64,000 nt of DNA from an uncultured Granulosicoccaceae bacterium (GCA_938003855.1 CALKXD010000030.1:61165-125164), one strand, 5' to 3'; positions 35,398 to 46,051 are shown, numbered from the stretch's first letter. Translations and numbers: made by a program. Notes: generated by a model not told the origin, from the letters alone.

Positions 35398-36426
35398 TTA
35401 CTTGACTTCGAGGCCCATTTCTTTGTACACATCGCGGTACTGTGCGATCGTTGAAGTGATCAGCTCTTTTGATCCGTCTGTGTCACGAAAAGACTCGATC
35501 AATGTCATGAATTTGCTTTCGTTGTAAGCCTGATAGCCTTCTTCACAGTAGGCTTTCTGGAAGGCCCACTTCAGCCACTCAACGCGATCATCCGGTGTGC
35601 CGGCTTTGACGTAAAAACCGCGGAAACGAAACAGTGGCTCGAAGTCCAGGCCGACGTCTGTCAGGCTGGGAACATCGGCAAATGCTTCCGGTGCTTCTTT
35701 AAGGATAGTCAGGATAGGCTTGAACTTACCGGCATCAAGAAATTTTCTTACGTCGCCTGGCTGCTCGAACAGTGCGTCAACCTGGCCACCGGCCAATGCA
35801 CCATAGCGCGGCGCGCCTTTGTCAAAGGAGATCTGCTGAATCTTCATACCGGTTGCGTCAGTGATGAATTTCATCGTGACACGTTCCATTGAACCTTCTT
35901 TAGATACATTGGCGATAGTTGCTTTTCCGTCTTGAGCTTTCACCCACTCGACGAAAGTAGGCCAGTCGCTGAAGCGATCTTCGTTTTCGCGAATATAGAC
36001 CTGCGAGAACGTGATCTGCGAGGTGACCAGCGGGATTAGATCTTCGGCGGGATTCGGTCGACCGGAATCCAGTGCATGTGCGCTGGCAGCATCGTCAATA
36101 TGCTCCATAACGCTGTAACCGTCAGCGGGAGTTGCCATGTAGGCGGTCATGCCCACTGTGCCGGAACCACCGGGTTTGTGATCACGGTTTATCGATACGC
36201 CGGTCAGGTCAGTCACCGCCTGAGCCATTGCCTGAGCAACCTGCCCGGAGCCACCGGCCGGGCCGTAGGGAACAACCATGGTGAGCGCTCGAGCGGGAAA
36301 GCCGTCGGGCTTGGCCATTTCGCCTGGCAGACTGTCTGTCGCGCATTCGGCCCAGGCCGTTCCAGCTGACAGGGTCGCGGCACCAATGATGACTGCGGTA
36401 GATTTTAGGTATTTTTTGAAATTCAT
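35398..36426 (-). CDS. tctC: Tripartite tricarboxylate transporter, binding protein (Bug family)
   Basis: 342-residue periplasmic solute receptor. Signal peptide about 1-26 (SAGTAWAECATD). The mature N-terminus 'FPARALTMVVPYGPAGGSGQ' is the carboxylate-binding region of TctC/Bug proteins, followed by 'INRDHKPGGSGTVGMTAYMA' and a C-terminal 'VDALFEQPGDVRKFLDAGKF'. Slightly longer than usual (about 320). GGAGG precedes ATG 36426. First gene of tctCBA. Confidence 0.92.
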   Translation of the reverse strand: MNFKKYLKSTAVIIGAATLSAGTAWAECATDSLPGEMAKPDGFPARALTMVVPYGPAGGSGQVAQAMAQAVTDLTGVSINRDHKPGGSGTVGMTAYMATPADGYSVMEHIDDAASAHALDSGRPNPAEDLIPLVTSQITFSQVYIRENEDRFSDWPTFVEWVKAQDGKATIANVSKEGSMERVTMKFITDATGMKIQQISFDKGAPRYGALAGGQVDALFEQPGDVRKFLDAGKFKPILTILKEAPEAFADVPSLTDVGLDFEPLFRFRGFYVKAGTPDDRVEWLKWAFQKAYCEEGYQAYNESKFMTLIESFRDTDGSKELITSTIAQYRDVYKEMGLEVK

Positions 36427-36604
36427 GAATCCTCCAGTTTGTAGGATGCTTTGTTATCACTGAGACAACAGTTTCGTTACGAACCAATCTGTGCTGGTGC
36501 GGCGAATAAGCGCAATTCAGGCTCCTTACCTGACGCTGCGAAAAAGGTACTCCGGGCGGCTCGCAGAGTCAAACAGATCAAGGTGCTAATGCGCGCTGCG
36601 AACG

Positions 36605-37309
36605 TCAGGCTGTCGCTTCTTGCAATGCCTGCCACATCATCGACAGTCCGGAGGCAAGTAGCACTGTCAAAATCAGCTGTCGAAAGGTGCGTTCACTGAC
36701 TTTCTGTCGAACCCGGGTACCGACAGCAACGACTGCCATGACTGGCAGCGTTGCTGCGGTTGACGCGACCAGCATCGGCGAATCCAGCAGACCCAGCCAG
36801 ATCAGCAACACAGTCCATGGCACCAGGGCACAAAGGTATAAGAAGCTGATTGCACTGATGAATTCGTCCTTGTTGAGTTCATTCAGGGCAACCAGATAGA
36901 TGATCAGCAAGGGGCCGAACATGGATGATATTCCACCGAAAATACCGGATAAAAGCCCCACCACGATGCCAATCGGTACCGCCTGTTGACGGTTGAACTG
37001 CAGGTTTTGATTGCCAGCCTGCAGGGCCGCAATGGCAATGATGAACAGCCCGAGCGTCAGCAGCAGAGTGCGCTCGTCAACCGTTGACAAAATTGTAGTG
37101 CCGATACAGGTGCCAAGGATCATGGCGATTGCAATTGGCCATACGCGGCTGAAAATGCGACGCATGTCGGGTGCCTGGGATGCCTGTAGCAAATTAGCGC
37201 TCAGAACCGGAATGACCATAAGGGTCACGGCGGTTTGCGCAGGCAAGGCCAGCGCCATCATCGGCACCGTCAGCAGTGGCGTGCCGACACCGAGAGTGCC
37301 CTTGATCAA
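36605..37309 (-). CDS. TauE/SafE family permease
   Basis: 234 residues from TTG 37309, an inner-membrane anion exporter-like protein (COG0730). Family features: KGTLGVGTPLLTVPMMALAL near the start and the repeated 'GLLSGIFGGISSMFGPLLII' in the second half. From TTG the chain lacks the usual first helix. That helix (LPLWVFVWSGFALFCGG) is encoded in the same frame just upstream, 37310-37378, with no ATG, GTG or TTG and a TAA directly before it. The real start is thus probably a rare codon (ATA 37378 or CTG 37372). Substrate unknown (sulfite, sulfonates or other small anions in relatives). Confidence 0.85.
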   Translation of the reverse strand: MIKGTLGVGTPLLTVPMMALALPAQTAVTLMVIPVLSANLLQASQAPDMRRIFSRVWPIAIAMILGTCIGTTILSTVDERTLLLTLGLFIIAIAALQAGNQNLQFNRQQAVPIGIVVGLLSGIFGGISSMFGPLLIIYLVALNELNKDEFISAISFLYLCALVPWTVLLIWLGLLDSPMLVASTAATLPVMAVVAVGTRVRQKVSERTFRQLILTVLLASGLSMMWQALQEATA

Positions 37310-37483
37310 CCCTCCGCAGAACAGGGCAAACCCGCTCCAGACAAAAACCCACAGTGGAAGATCGGCGATCAGTTGTATTTACTCGCAGCATGGCCAGCGC
37401 AAATGACTGACGATCATTGATGGACCAAGTCCTTCAGTGCAGCAGGTTACCGTGGATCGGGTTGCTGGTAAACAGGCGATAAA

Positions 37484-38050
37484 CTAACGCAAAGTTGTCC
37501 AGACGATGGCGAGACAGCCGGCGACGATCGCGCTGTTGATCAGCACGGTGCGCCAACGGGTCAGGCGGCGTGGGGATCGAGACAGCTTTCGGCGACTGGT
37601 CTGGCGAACCCGCTCCCGGGGTGGCGAATCAACTGCAGGTCCGGGGGAGTTGGTGGGTTGGTTTCCGCCAGCGCGTTGTGCCGTAACCGGCATTGTGTCT
37701 GCCGTGGCGGTGGCGTCAGAATCGGCTGTATTCGGTGTGAGCACCGGTGTCGCATTGTCTGTGTAGGGGTCAGTCTGCTCGGTCGCCTGCCTGCTGACGG
37801 GCCTCTGTACACCCTGGCTAAAGCTTGGCCGGTCAGGGGCCAGATGACCAGATGCCGGCAATTGATCGCCAGTGCGACTGAGAATGCGGCCCGGTCGCTC
37901 ATTGATCTTTTGCGACAGTTTTTCACTGAGTTTGGGCAGTTTACTGCGCAGCGGGCGTGGCTTGCGACCTGCGTCACTGTCAGCCATTGCGAGTAACACG
38001 GCGTCGAGAATTTCATCTCTTTCGAGTTCGAGGTAAGCGGTGATGCTCAT
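37484..38050 (-). CDS. Tail-anchored protein of unknown function
   Basis: 188 residues from ATG 38050 (MSITAYLELERDEI). An N-terminal charged part (about 1-60) is followed by a long low-complexity linker rich in Pro, Thr, Asn and Ala (about 65-150), a basic stretch (RRKLSRSPRRLTRWR), and a single C-terminal helix (VLINSAIVAGCLAIVWTTLR minus the last residues). That layout suggests a cytoplasmic protein anchored by its tail. A frame to 38098 adds 16 residues without better support. Family not recognised. It is divergent from ssb. Confidence 0.6.
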   Translation of the reverse strand: MSITAYLELERDEILDAVLLAMADSDAGRKPRPLRSKLPKLSEKLSQKINERPGRILSRTGDQLPASGHLAPDRPSFSQGVQRPVSRQATEQTDPYTDNATPVLTPNTADSDATATADTMPVTAQRAGGNQPTNSPGPAVDSPPRERVRQTSRRKLSRSPRRLTRWRTVLINSAIVAGCLAIVWTTLR

Positions 38051-38260
38051 CAGACTGTATTCTGGCGATAAATTGACTGTCCATGGTAGCCGGTGCAAAT
38101 TTTTTCGATACCAAACCGACCACAGAATTGCGCATGCGGGGGTTGCGGGCGACGGTTTCGTAGGCGAAATTTATCCACATTCACGGGTGGAGTCTTTATC
38201 ATAGGGTAACAACATCAGGCAGGTGCCCGATGCGCAGCTTAATCAAATCGGGGAGTAGAA

Positions 38261-38758
38261 ATGGCTCGAGGTATAAACAAAGTAATTCTGGTTGGGAATC
38301 TTGGCAATGACCCCGATGTGAGGGCGACGGCGGCCGGGTCACGTATTGCTAACATCAGCCTGGCAACCACTGAGGCCTGGACGGATAAGACGTCCGGTCA
38401 GAAGCAGGAGCGCACAGAATGGCATCGGGTTGTGTTTTTCAACCGCATGGCTGAAATTGTCGAGCAGTATCTGACCAAAGGGTCGCAGGTCTATGTCGAA
38501 GGCAAGCTGCAAACTCGAAAGTGGCAGGACAAAGACGGCCTCGATCGCTACACCACTGAGATCGTCGCTAACGATATGCAGATGCTGGGAGGGCGCGGTG
38601 GTTCGATGGACGGCGGCGGTGGTGGCCAGTATCAATCCACGGCTCCAATGGACCCGCCGCGCAATGCCAGCCCCGCAGCAGCGCCTGCGGCCGGGCCGGC
38701 CCCGGCGGCTGCCAGCGGTGGGCCAGACATCAACTTTGACGATGACATTCCGTTCTAG
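38261..38758 (+). CDS. ssb: Single-stranded DNA-binding protein
   Basis: 165-residue homotetrameric SSB. OB fold about 1-110 with [20 protein letters not shown], '[20 protein letters not shown]', and '[16 protein letters not shown]'; then a Gly/Pro/Ala-rich linker, and the acidic tip [10 protein letters not shown] that recruits replication and repair partners. GGGGAG precedes ATG 38261. Divergent from the tail-anchored protein; no uvrA next to it. Confidence 0.97.
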   Translation: MARGINKVILVGNLGNDPDVRATAAGSRIANISLATTEAWTDKTSGQKQERTEWHRVVFFNRMAEIVEQYLTKGSQVYVEGKLQTRKWQDKDGLDRYTTEIVANDMQMLGGRGGSMDGGGGGQYQSTAPMDPPRNASPAAAPAAGPAPAAASGGPDINFDDDIPF

Positions 38759-38788
38759 CGTTGATGCCTTGCATGAGTGGCTGGCCTG

Positions 38789-38834
38789 TAGCTGGTAGCG
38801 GCCGTGATTGCGGCATCGCCGACGTTACCAGCTA
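38789..38834. repeat. Inverted repeat between convergent ssb and DUF3857 genes
   Basis: Arms TAGCTGGTA (38789-38797) and TACCAGCTA (38826-38834), 28 bases apart, with further imperfect pairing inside. It includes the stop codon of the minus-strand gene. There is no T tract, so a bidirectional 3'-end structure is only a possibility. Confidence 0.4.
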
Positions 38835-40970
38835 GTCTTCGTTGTTGCGTGCCTGGCTGGTGAGGTCGGTTTGCATCATCTGGCGAGTCTCGCTGAACCA
38901 GTTGCCAAGCTTGGTCATCTGGTTCTCCAGCCGCTGCAGGTTTTCATCGGCCTTTGAATTGACGTAAGACACCTGATAGCCGGTGTCTGCCCTTAGTTCT
39001 CTCAGATCGTTAATATAGGGTTTACTGTCCGCCACTGTGACCACGTCCTGCTTTGATGTCAGGCGATAGTTCAGCGAGAGCCGGTCGCCGGCGGCGGAAA
39101 TCTCAGAGGTATAGGTGAAATATGAATTGTCTATTTCGAACCGGGTCGGTTCAATCTGCCAGCCATCGCTGTCGGTTAAAATAATTCGGTGATCTACATT
39201 GACCGGATTGCGTTGTGCAAATGGCTGCGTGCGTCTGGTGTTGTCCGGCACGCTCAGCGCGTAGTAGACAGAGTAGCCGTCAATATCAAGAATGTACTCT
39301 TGTTGCTGCCCGTTTGATTGCTCGCTCAGGTGCCACGCATCATCAATCAGGTAGTGCTCTACTAACGTCACAATGTTGGTGTCCCGGCTATCGTCTACCT
39401 GCATTTCTGACGCCAGTGATGCGGTGTCAAAACGCTCCTGGTAGAACTCAAGGTAGCTGTCCTGCAGGTCATCGACACCGCGTTGTTGCAGTGTCCTGCG
39501 GATGGACTCGGCTTCAGACCCGTGCAGTTCTGTGGTGACTACCAACTCTGAGGCGCGGCGATCTATATTGTCGAAAAGCGTGTACTCCTCAACGACAATC
39601 TTGCGGGATGCATGCGCTTGGCGGGTGTCATAAACCTGCAGGCCCAGTGTAGCCTGTTGTGGCACCAGCGCCGCATGATAGTCGCCTTGATGCAGACCGT
39701 CGAGGGTGCTGCCCTGCAAGGTGATTGTGCCGTCGATCCAATAGGTTTTGTCCTGAAACGGCAAACTGATAATCATGTGATCGAACACATCGGGTGCTGG
39801 CAGATAGTTGTTACTGATCAATCCTGTACCGTTGTAAGAGTGCACAAGAGCGGGGTAGGCAGTTACGCCAAGCTCGCGCAGCAAGGCGGTAATTAGTATG
39901 GCTTTGTCTTTGCAGTCACCGAATCGCCTCTGCAATATTGTCGACGGAGAATCTGGTACAAAGCCACCGATGCCGCTGTTGATCCCGGTGTAGCGTATTT
40001 CGTCCTGGACAAATCCAATCACCGCTTCCACTTGCGCTTCAAGGGTCCGGTTGCCCGATTTTATAGAGTCAGCTTTAGCTTTGATCAGTGGGCTGCTGTC
40101 TTCCGGTAACGTATAGAGCGGGGCGGCCCACGCAGCGACATCCTGCCATTGATCGAAATCGCTGTATTGCAAATAGGTGGTTGCCATATATGACGAGGGT
40201 ACGTCGGATTGGTAATCGGTGGGTTCGGTGTTGGTGTTCTGCCAGGTGAGTTGACGGAATCCATTGTTTATCGTTTCCTCGACGGCAATGGTATCCGCGT
40301 ACATTTTTGTGACAACGTTTTTTTGCTGTGGGTATTGCAGTCGAAAGAAATAGTTTCCGACGGGCACACCCGCTTGCAGGCGGCTCCAGCCAAACACATG
40401 GTCACCGAAGACCGGGTTGGCTCCAATGATGGAATAACTGTACTCGACGATATCGCCAACGCGCTGGTCATCCAGTATCAAATGCAGCGTTTGGTGTCCG
40501 TCGTAGAGGCCATCGTCGAGTTGTGTCTCCCGCTGCAGCATTTTTATATTTTTGCCGTCGCTAAGCTGATCGATTGTCTCATTGTCACGGATGATATGGA
40601 CCTGATGCAGCTCGACGCGCTGATAAGTCGGGTCAAATTCAACAGAGACCGGGTCGCTGGAATCGAGGCCGCTGGCATTGTTAATCTGATACACAATGCG
40701 TTCATAGAATGTGGTCTGGCGGGGGTCGTCTCTATGCCTGTTGTGAGTTTCGGCAAGGCGGTAGTATCTGCCCCGGCGGTTGGCGCTTCGAGCTTGTTTT
40801 TGGGTTTGCTCCGGAAAACTAGCCTGACTGCCCCACTCGGGTTCAGCGGTGATTGACCACAACGGCTGTTCTGAGGCCACCCCTTTGGTCGGTGTCAAAA
40901 GAGCACAAACGGCGGTGAGCAGTAGTGCGGTTGCCAACTGCATACGAGAGAAGAGGCCTTGGTTTGACAT
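38832..40970 (-). CDS. DUF3857 and transglutaminase-domain exported protein
   Basis: 712-residue protein. Start ATG 40970 has AGGA seven bases upstream; the signal peptide is LATALLLTAVCALL...GVASEQ, cleaved near residue 33. Residues about 80-250 match DUF3857 (YQRVELHQVHIIRDNETIDQ; VGDIVEYSYSI). The transglutaminase-like core has 'SPSTILQRRFGDCKDKAILI' with the catalytic Cys, a His in YLPAPDVFDHMIISL, and an Asp in YWIDGT. The C-terminal 200 residues match the DUF2569-less variants of this family. Related proteins lie in the periplasm; the substrate is unknown. Confidence 0.87.
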   Translation of the reverse strand: MSNQGLFSRMQLATALLLTAVCALLTPTKGVASEQPLWSITAEPEWGSQASFPEQTQKQARSANRRGRYYRLAETHNRHRDDPRQTTFYERIVYQINNASGLDSSDPVSVEFDPTYQRVELHQVHIIRDNETIDQLSDGKNIKMLQRETQLDDGLYDGHQTLHLILDDQRVGDIVEYSYSIIGANPVFGDHVFGWSRLQAGVPVGNYFFRLQYPQQKNVVTKMYADTIAVEETINNGFRQLTWQNTNTEPTDYQSDVPSSYMATTYLQYSDFDQWQDVAAWAAPLYTLPEDSSPLIKAKADSIKSGNRTLEAQVEAVIGFVQDEIRYTGINSGIGGFVPDSPSTILQRRFGDCKDKAILITALLRELGVTAYPALVHSYNGTGLISNNYLPAPDVFDHMIISLPFQDKTYWIDGTITLQGSTLDGLHQGDYHAALVPQQATLGLQVYDTRQAHASRKIVVEEYTLFDNIDRRASELVVTTELHGSEAESIRRTLQQRGVDDLQDSYLEFYQERFDTASLASEMQVDDSRDTNIVTLVEHYLIDDAWHLSEQSNGQQQEYILDIDGYSVYYALSVPDNTRRTQPFAQRNPVNVDHRIILTDSDGWQIEPTRFEIDNSYFTYTSEISAAGDRLSLNYRLTSKQDVVTVADSKPYINDLRELRADTGYQVSYVNSKADENLQRLENQMTKLGNWFSETRQMMQTDLTSQARNNED

Positions 40971-41640
40971 AACAGCATCCTGGCTGACGGCTTTGCGAGT
41001 AGTGTTCAAGAACGATCACTCAGTTCATTGGTCAGTGCGTCCGCTGCCAGCCCGGTTACCCGTCGCGTACCATGCTGGTATTACCTGCGGATCAACGAGC
41101 AGGTTAGCGGTATCTGTGTAAATCCTTGAAGAGCGAATCATCGCATCCTGCAAATTGTGTGAGTCAGTGGCACAGTGCGGTGTGATCTTCATGAGATTTT
41201 CCGCCCACGCAGTGTGTGATGTAGCTGTCGGCAAATCAACCTTCTGCGAGACCCGGCTGTCGGCTTCAAAGATAACGCGTTTGCGCAACGCACCGCTTAA
41301 GAGATCTCAACCACACGCCCGTACTGGCTGGTGCGGATCCTGTCCACCCGGCAATCGATAGGTCGTCCGGGCCGATTGCCAGCGGTCATTCTGATGTCAT
41401 AACGCTGTGGTTCGAGTGCCGCAGGATGGGTGGATTTCACTCTATCAAGGTGACTGGCGGCATGCCTCATAGGTGCAGCGAAATGGCGCCACCGGGCCAA
41501 CAGCAGGACGGTTTTCGCGAAAAAAAGCTGGTAGTGGGGCAGAGCCCGTCCGTCATAGGGTTGAAATTGGCCTATCTTTAAGTTGACAGAGTGCCGGATT
41601 GGCCGTTCCGTGCCCGTTTTTTGCATTTGATCCGGCCAGC
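40971..41640. other. Long gene-free stretch
   Basis: About 670 bases between the divergently placed DUF3857 gene and the metK promoter region. The longest frame (41297-41650, minus strand, 117 codons) has no recognisable domain, rare-looking composition (many Arg, His) and no ribosome site. No tRNA, repeat array or T-tract hairpin was seen. Confidence 0.4.
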
Positions 41641-41658
41641 TTGCAGTCATATAACGAT

Positions 41659-41674
41659 ATAAAGATATCTTTAT
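41659..41674. promoter_or_regulatory. Palindromic operator overlapping the metK promoter
   Basis: Perfect 16-base palindrome ATAAAGATATCTTTAT. It covers the -35 area of the promoter whose -10 is TATAAT at 41689-41694, so a bound protein would repress. From memory it resembles the sites of SahR-type ArsR regulators that respond to S-adenosylhomocysteine and control metK and ahcY in proteobacteria. The regulator gene is not in the window. Confidence 0.75.
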
Positions 41675-41694
41675 TTGATTTATTTGGCTATAAT
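41666..41694 (+). promoter_or_regulatory. Promoter of metK-ahcY
   Basis: -10 TATAAT (41689-41694, perfect) preceded by GGC; the -35 falls at about 41666-41671 inside the palindrome and is weak. The transcript would have a leader of about 100 bases, with a GCGTCG (41741-41746) / CGACGC (41764-41769) stem. No known SAM riboswitch pattern was recognised in it. Confidence 0.65.
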
Positions 41695-41803
41695 CCCGCC
41701 GCGATGCGACGGGGAGCAGTCAGTAGCGTAGTACCACCATGCGTCGATCCATTGCTGGGCCAGCGACGCTAAACACTTAGACCCATTTAGAGATAAACGC
41801 CTT

Positions 41804-42979
41804 ATGACAAAGGAATACATTTTCACCTCCGAATCAGTGTCCGAAGGACACCCGGATAAAATGTCGGATCAGGTATCCGACGCGATTCTGGATGCGATCC
41901 TCGCCGAAGACAAGCACGCAAGGGTAGCGTGCGAAACCGTCTTTAAAACCGGCTTGGCGATGATTGCGGGTGAGATTACGACAACTGCCAAGCCTGACTA
42001 CGAAGCGGTGATACGAAACACGATCCGTGAGATTGGTTACACCGATTCCGCCATGGGTTTTGACTGTGATACCTGCGCTGTCATGACGGCAATCGGTGTG
42101 CAGTCACCTGACATTAATCAAGGGGTAGATCGCTCCCGGCCGGAAGATCAGGGTGCCGGTGACCAGGGTCTGATGTTTGGTTATGCCACCAATGAAACTG
42201 ACGTGCTGATGCCAGCACCGATCACCTACGCACATCGCCTGGTTGAAAAGCACGCTGAATACCGCCGCAGCGGCAATGCCGACTGGCTGCGTCCCGACGC
42301 CAAAAGCCAGGTGAGCTTTCGCTACACCGATGGAAAAATCGCCGGTATTGATGCGGTGGTTCTGTCTACACAGCACGCGGCTGAGATGAGTCTGGGCAAT
42401 CTGCAGGAAGCGATCATGGAAGAGGTCGTCAAACCGATTCTGGAGCCGACTGGCTGGTTGACCAGCGATACCCAGTATCACATCAACCCGACCGGGGCGT
42501 TTGTGGTGGGCGGCCCGATGGGCGATGCCGGTCTTACTGGGCGGAAAATTATCGTTGACACCTACGGTGGCGCTGCGCGTCACGGTGGTGGTGCATTCTC
42601 GGGTAAAGATCCGTCCAAGGTAGATCGCTCCGCGGCCTATGCAGGTCGATACGTCGCCAAGAATATTGTCGCAGCAGGCATTGCCGACAAGTGCGAAATT
42701 CAGGTGTCCTACGCCATTGGTGTTGCTGAGCCGACGTCAATCATGGTTGACACATTCGGCACCGGGAAAATTTCCGATGACAAAATTACCGCACTGGTGC
42801 GCGAGCATTTTGATCTTCGCCCGTACGGCATTCTGACCATGCTCGATCTGCTCAACGCTGACAAAATCAAGTACCGCAAGACGGCCGCTTACGGTCACTT
42901 CGGTCGCGAAAACGAAGGCTTCACCTGGGAACTTACCGATAAAGCCTCGATCCTGCGGGATGCGGCCGGCGTTGCTTAA
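41804..42979 (+). CDS. metK: S-adenosylmethionine synthetase
   Basis: 391-residue cytoplasmic enzyme making SAM from methionine and ATP. Motifs: [20 protein letters not shown] (about 10-29) for ATP and magnesium, [16 protein letters not shown] (about 119-134), '[12 protein letters not shown]', and the P-loop-like [19 protein letters not shown] (about 262-280). Length differs little from E. coli (384). ahcY follows after 145 bases, giving a SAM-cycle operon. Confidence 0.98.
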   Translation: MTKEYIFTSESVSEGHPDKMSDQVSDAILDAILAEDKHARVACETVFKTGLAMIAGEITTTAKPDYEAVIRNTIREIGYTDSAMGFDCDTCAVMTAIGVQSPDINQGVDRSRPEDQGAGDQGLMFGYATNETDVLMPAPITYAHRLVEKHAEYRRSGNADWLRPDAKSQVSFRYTDGKIAGIDAVVLSTQHAAEMSLGNLQEAIMEEVVKPILEPTGWLTSDTQYHINPTGAFVVGGPMGDAGLTGRKIIVDTYGGAARHGGGAFSGKDPSKVDRSAAYAGRYVAKNIVAAGIADKCEIQVSYAIGVAEPTSIMVDTFGTGKISDDKITALVREHFDLRPYGILTMLDLLNADKIKYRKTAAYGHFGRENEGFTWELTDKASILRDAAGVA

Positions 42980-43124
42980 AAATACGTGATTTCAAGCCTG
43001 CTGTCGGGCCACGGCAATGCCGCACTGAACCAACATTGTTCAGCGGCAGCGCTCCCCGGTGCGCGGCGGGCATGTATCTACAGAATTCGATCTGAACAAA
43101 ACGATTAACAGGAAAACAAACTAA

Positions 43125-44438
43125 ATGAGTGCAGAAGCTGCAGAGCAACTGGCCGGCGACTTCAAAGTAGCCGACATGTCACAGGCCGATTGGGGCCACA
43201 AGGAAATTCGCATAGCCGAAAACGAAATGCCCGGTCTGATGGCAATTCGTGAAGAATACGCAGGTTCAAAACCACTGGAAGGCGCACGTATAATCGGTTG
43301 CCTTCACATGACAATTCAAACCGCGGTGTTGATTGAAACGCTGATTGATCTGGGCGCGACCGTACGCTGGTCGTCGTGCAATATCTTTTCAACCCAGGAC
43401 CATGCCGCCGCCGCGATTGCGAATCAGGGCATCCCTGTGTTTGCGTGGAAGGGCGAGACAGAAGAAGAGTTCTGGTGGTGCATTGAGCAAACACTCGAAG
43501 GCCCGGATGGCTGGAAACCAAACCTGATCCTGGATGACGGTGGCGATGTCACGCAGATCATCCACGAAAAATTCCCTGAAATGCTGGCCGATATCAAAGG
43601 CCTGTCGGAAGAGACAACCACCGGGGTTCATCGCCTCTATGAAATGGCTCGCGAAGGGACCCTGAAGGTGCCTGCGATCAACGTCAACGACTCAGTCACT
43701 AAATCAAAGTTCGACAACCTTTATGGTTGCCGTGAGTCGCTGCTCGACGGTATCAAGCGCGCCACAGATGTGATGATCGCTGGCAAGGTATGCGTTGTAC
43801 TTGGTTACGGCGATGTGGGCAAAGGCTGTGCTCAGGCATTCCGTGGTATGGGGGCGACGATCTGTGTGACGGAAATCGACCCGATCTGTGCATTGCAGGC
43901 CGCGATGGAAGGCTATCGCGTTGTGACTATGGACGAGATTGCCGGGCAGGGTGATATCTTTGTCACCACTACCGGTAACGTCAACGTCGTCACTCACGAG
44001 CACATGAAGGCGATGAAAAACGAAGCGATCGTCTGCAACATCGGTCACTTCGACAGCGAGATCGATGTCGCCAGTCTCAAGCAATACGAGTGGGATAACA
44101 TCAAGCCGCAGGTGGATCAGATCAAATTCCCCGATGGCAAGAAAATTACCCTGCTGGCTGAAGGTCGTCTGGTTAACCTGGGCTGTGCCACCGGTCACCC
44201 GAGCTTTGTTATGTCAGCATCGTTTGCCAACCAGGTACTGGCTCAGATTGAGCTGTGGGAGCGCGCTGATCAATACGACGTAGCTGTGCATGTATTGCCC
44301 AAGCACCTTGATGAGAAAGTAGCACGTCTGCACTTGTCTAAAATCGGTGCCAATCTGACTGAGTTGTCCGATGAGCAGTCCAGCTATTTGAGCATGGATA
44401 AAAACGGCCCTTACAAGCCTGATCATTACCGGTACTAG
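43125..44438 (+). CDS. ahcY: Adenosylhomocysteinase
   Basis: 437-residue NAD-dependent enzyme that splits S-adenosylhomocysteine into adenosine and homocysteine. Motifs: [36 protein letters not shown], the NAD-binding [20 protein letters not shown] (about 224-243), 'HFDSEIDV', and the C-terminal [13 protein letters not shown] with the Lys-Tyr that closes the subunit. GGAAAA precedes ATG 43125. Pairs with metK in one unit; gammaproteobacteria that lack this enzyme use Pfs/LuxS instead. The 145-base leader has small hairpins (43012-43022, 43025-43043) but no clear SAH riboswitch. Confidence 0.98.
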   Translation: MSAEAAEQLAGDFKVADMSQADWGHKEIRIAENEMPGLMAIREEYAGSKPLEGARIIGCLHMTIQTAVLIETLIDLGATVRWSSCNIFSTQDHAAAAIANQGIPVFAWKGETEEEFWWCIEQTLEGPDGWKPNLILDDGGDVTQIIHEKFPEMLADIKGLSEETTTGVHRLYEMAREGTLKVPAINVNDSVTKSKFDNLYGCRESLLDGIKRATDVMIAGKVCVVLGYGDVGKGCAQAFRGMGATICVTEIDPICALQAAMEGYRVVTMDEIAGQGDIFVTTTGNVNVVTHEHMKAMKNEAIVCNIGHFDSEIDVASLKQYEWDNIKPQVDQIKFPDGKKITLLAEGRLVNLGCATGHPSFVMSASFANQVLAQIELWERADQYDVAVHVLPKHLDEKVARLHLSKIGANLTELSDEQSSYLSMDKNGPYKPDHYRY

Positions 44439-44483
44439 GCATACGCCGGGCAGTTGTTACTTTCAAGGCACACGCTTTGAACA

Positions 44484-44511
44484 GGGGCGCACCATTGGTG
44501 CGCCCCTTTTT
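44484..44511 (+). terminator. Rho-independent terminator after ahcY
   Basis: Perfect 10-bp stem GGGGCGCACC / GGTGCGCCCC with loop ATT (44494-44496) and five T (44507-44511), 45 bases after the ahcY stop. Ends the metK-ahcY transcript. Confidence 0.93.
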
Positions 44512-44681
44512 GTATCTGAGGCCGGTTTTTTTATCGCGACAGCGGCAAAAATGAGTCGATATCGACTGAAAGCTGGTCACATTGCGACGCTTTGTGACTC
44601 AGTATCCGACTGCTGCCGGTTATTGGAACGCAAGCCTGAAAAACGGTATGCTGTACGGCTAATTACAGTGAAAAAGTATTG

Positions 44682-46025
44682 ATGCGACAGAAGGTTTTTG
44701 TCAAAACGCACGGCTGTCAGATGAACGAGTATGACTCGGCCAAAATGATAGATGTGCTCGACGAGCGTTTCGGTGCCGATGTCACCGATGATCCTGCCGA
44801 GGCTGATATCCTCCTGGTTAACACCTGCTCTATTCGTGAGAAGGCTCAGGAAAAGGTATTTTCCCAGTTGGGGCGATGGCGTCCCTACAAGGAAAAACGG
44901 GACGATGTCATCATCGCCGTCGCCGGATGTGTCGCCAGTCAGGAAGGCGCCGCTCTGCAAGAGCGTGCACCCTATGTCGATTTAGTCATTGGTCCCCAGA
45001 CGATTCATCGCCTCGCTGACATGGTCGAAACCACCCGCCTCGAGAAACGTTCTCTGGTTGATGTGAGTTTCCCGGAGATCGAAAAATTTGACCGCCTGCC
45101 CGAGCCGCGCATGGAGGGACCAACTGCGTTTGTCTCGATAATGGAAGGCTGTAGCAAGTACTGCAGTTTTTGTGTGGTGCCGTACACCCGCGGCGAAGAG
45201 ATCAGCCGACCTTTTGACGATGTTATTGCTGAAGTCGCGAAACTCGCCGCACTCGGCGTGCGCGAGGTGAATCTGCTCGGCCAGAACGTTAACGGCTACC
45301 GCGGAGAGATGCACGATGGTGAGGTCGCTGATCTGGCATTGCTGATATCGGTGGTAGCATCGATAGACGGCATTGAACGCATCCGGTTTACCACTTCCCA
45401 TCCGATAGAGTTCGGTGATCGGCTGATACAAGCCTATGCTGAAGTCCCTGAGTTAGCCGGTTTCCTGCATCTGCCGGTTCAGTCAGGCGCTGATCGCGTG
45501 CTGGCAGCGATGAAACGCGGTCATACCGCGATCGAATACAAATCGAAAATCCGCAAGCTCAAAGAAGCGCGACCGGGAATTTCTATATCGTCCGATTTCA
45601 TTATTGGTTTTCCGGGTGAAACCGACGCCGACTTTAACCAGACCATGGACCTGATTACCGAACTGGGCTTTGATCAGTCGTTTAGCTTTATCTACAGCGC
45701 ACGACCCGGAACACCGGCGGCATCGCTCGACGACCCCACACCCATAGAAGTCAAAAAACAGCGCCTGTCTCATCTGCAGAAGACTATCAATGCCCAGTCG
45801 TTCGCGATCAGTGAGGCGATGGTTGGAACCGTACAGCGGATACTGGTCGAGCGCACATCCACACGTAACGATGCCGAGATGGCTGGCCGCACCGAGAACA
45901 TGCGAGTCGTCAATTTCGCCGGTGAGGAATCCCTGATCGGTAAGTTCGTTGACGTAAAAATCACCGGGGCACGACCCAATTCTCTACGAGGCGAGTTTGT
46001 CGAAATTAATGATCCGTCGTTCTAG
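44682..46025 (+). CDS. miaB: tRNA-2-methylthio-N6-dimethylallyladenosine synthase
   Basis: 447-residue radical-SAM methylthiotransferase acting on i6A37 of tRNA. N-terminal UPF0004 domain with the second-cluster cysteines in [21 protein letters not shown] and [10 protein letters not shown]; radical-SAM CxxxCxxC in [16 protein letters not shown] (about 153-168); C-terminal TRAM domain (about 375-440). ATG 44682 is chosen over TTG 44679. It heads a conserved gammaproteobacterial series: miaB, phoH-like, ybeY, corC, lnt. Confidence 0.97.
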   Translation: MRQKVFVKTHGCQMNEYDSAKMIDVLDERFGADVTDDPAEADILLVNTCSIREKAQEKVFSQLGRWRPYKEKRDDVIIAVAGCVASQEGAALQERAPYVDLVIGPQTIHRLADMVETTRLEKRSLVDVSFPEIEKFDRLPEPRMEGPTAFVSIMEGCSKYCSFCVVPYTRGEEISRPFDDVIAEVAKLAALGVREVNLLGQNVNGYRGEMHDGEVADLALLISVVASIDGIERIRFTTSHPIEFGDRLIQAYAEVPELAGFLHLPVQSGADRVLAAMKRGHTAIEYKSKIRKLKEARPGISISSDFIIGFPGETDADFNQTMDLITELGFDQSFSFIYSARPGTPAASLDDPTPIEVKKQRLSHLQKTINAQSFAISEAMVGTVQRILVERTSTRNDAEMAGRTENMRVVNFAGEESLIGKFVDVKITGARPNSLRGEFVEINDPSF

Positions 46026-46051
46026 CAGGTCTGTGAAAACAATAATGCAGG

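Noticed and set aside
41297..41650. Minus-strand frame of 117 codons upstream of metK
   Set aside because: No domain, no ribosome site, arginine/histidine-rich composition unlike the neighbouring genes.
42980..43124. Possible SAH riboswitch in the ahcY leader
   Set aside because: Hairpins are present, but the conserved SAH-aptamer core words are not found in order; the promoter palindrome upstream of metK explains regulation better.
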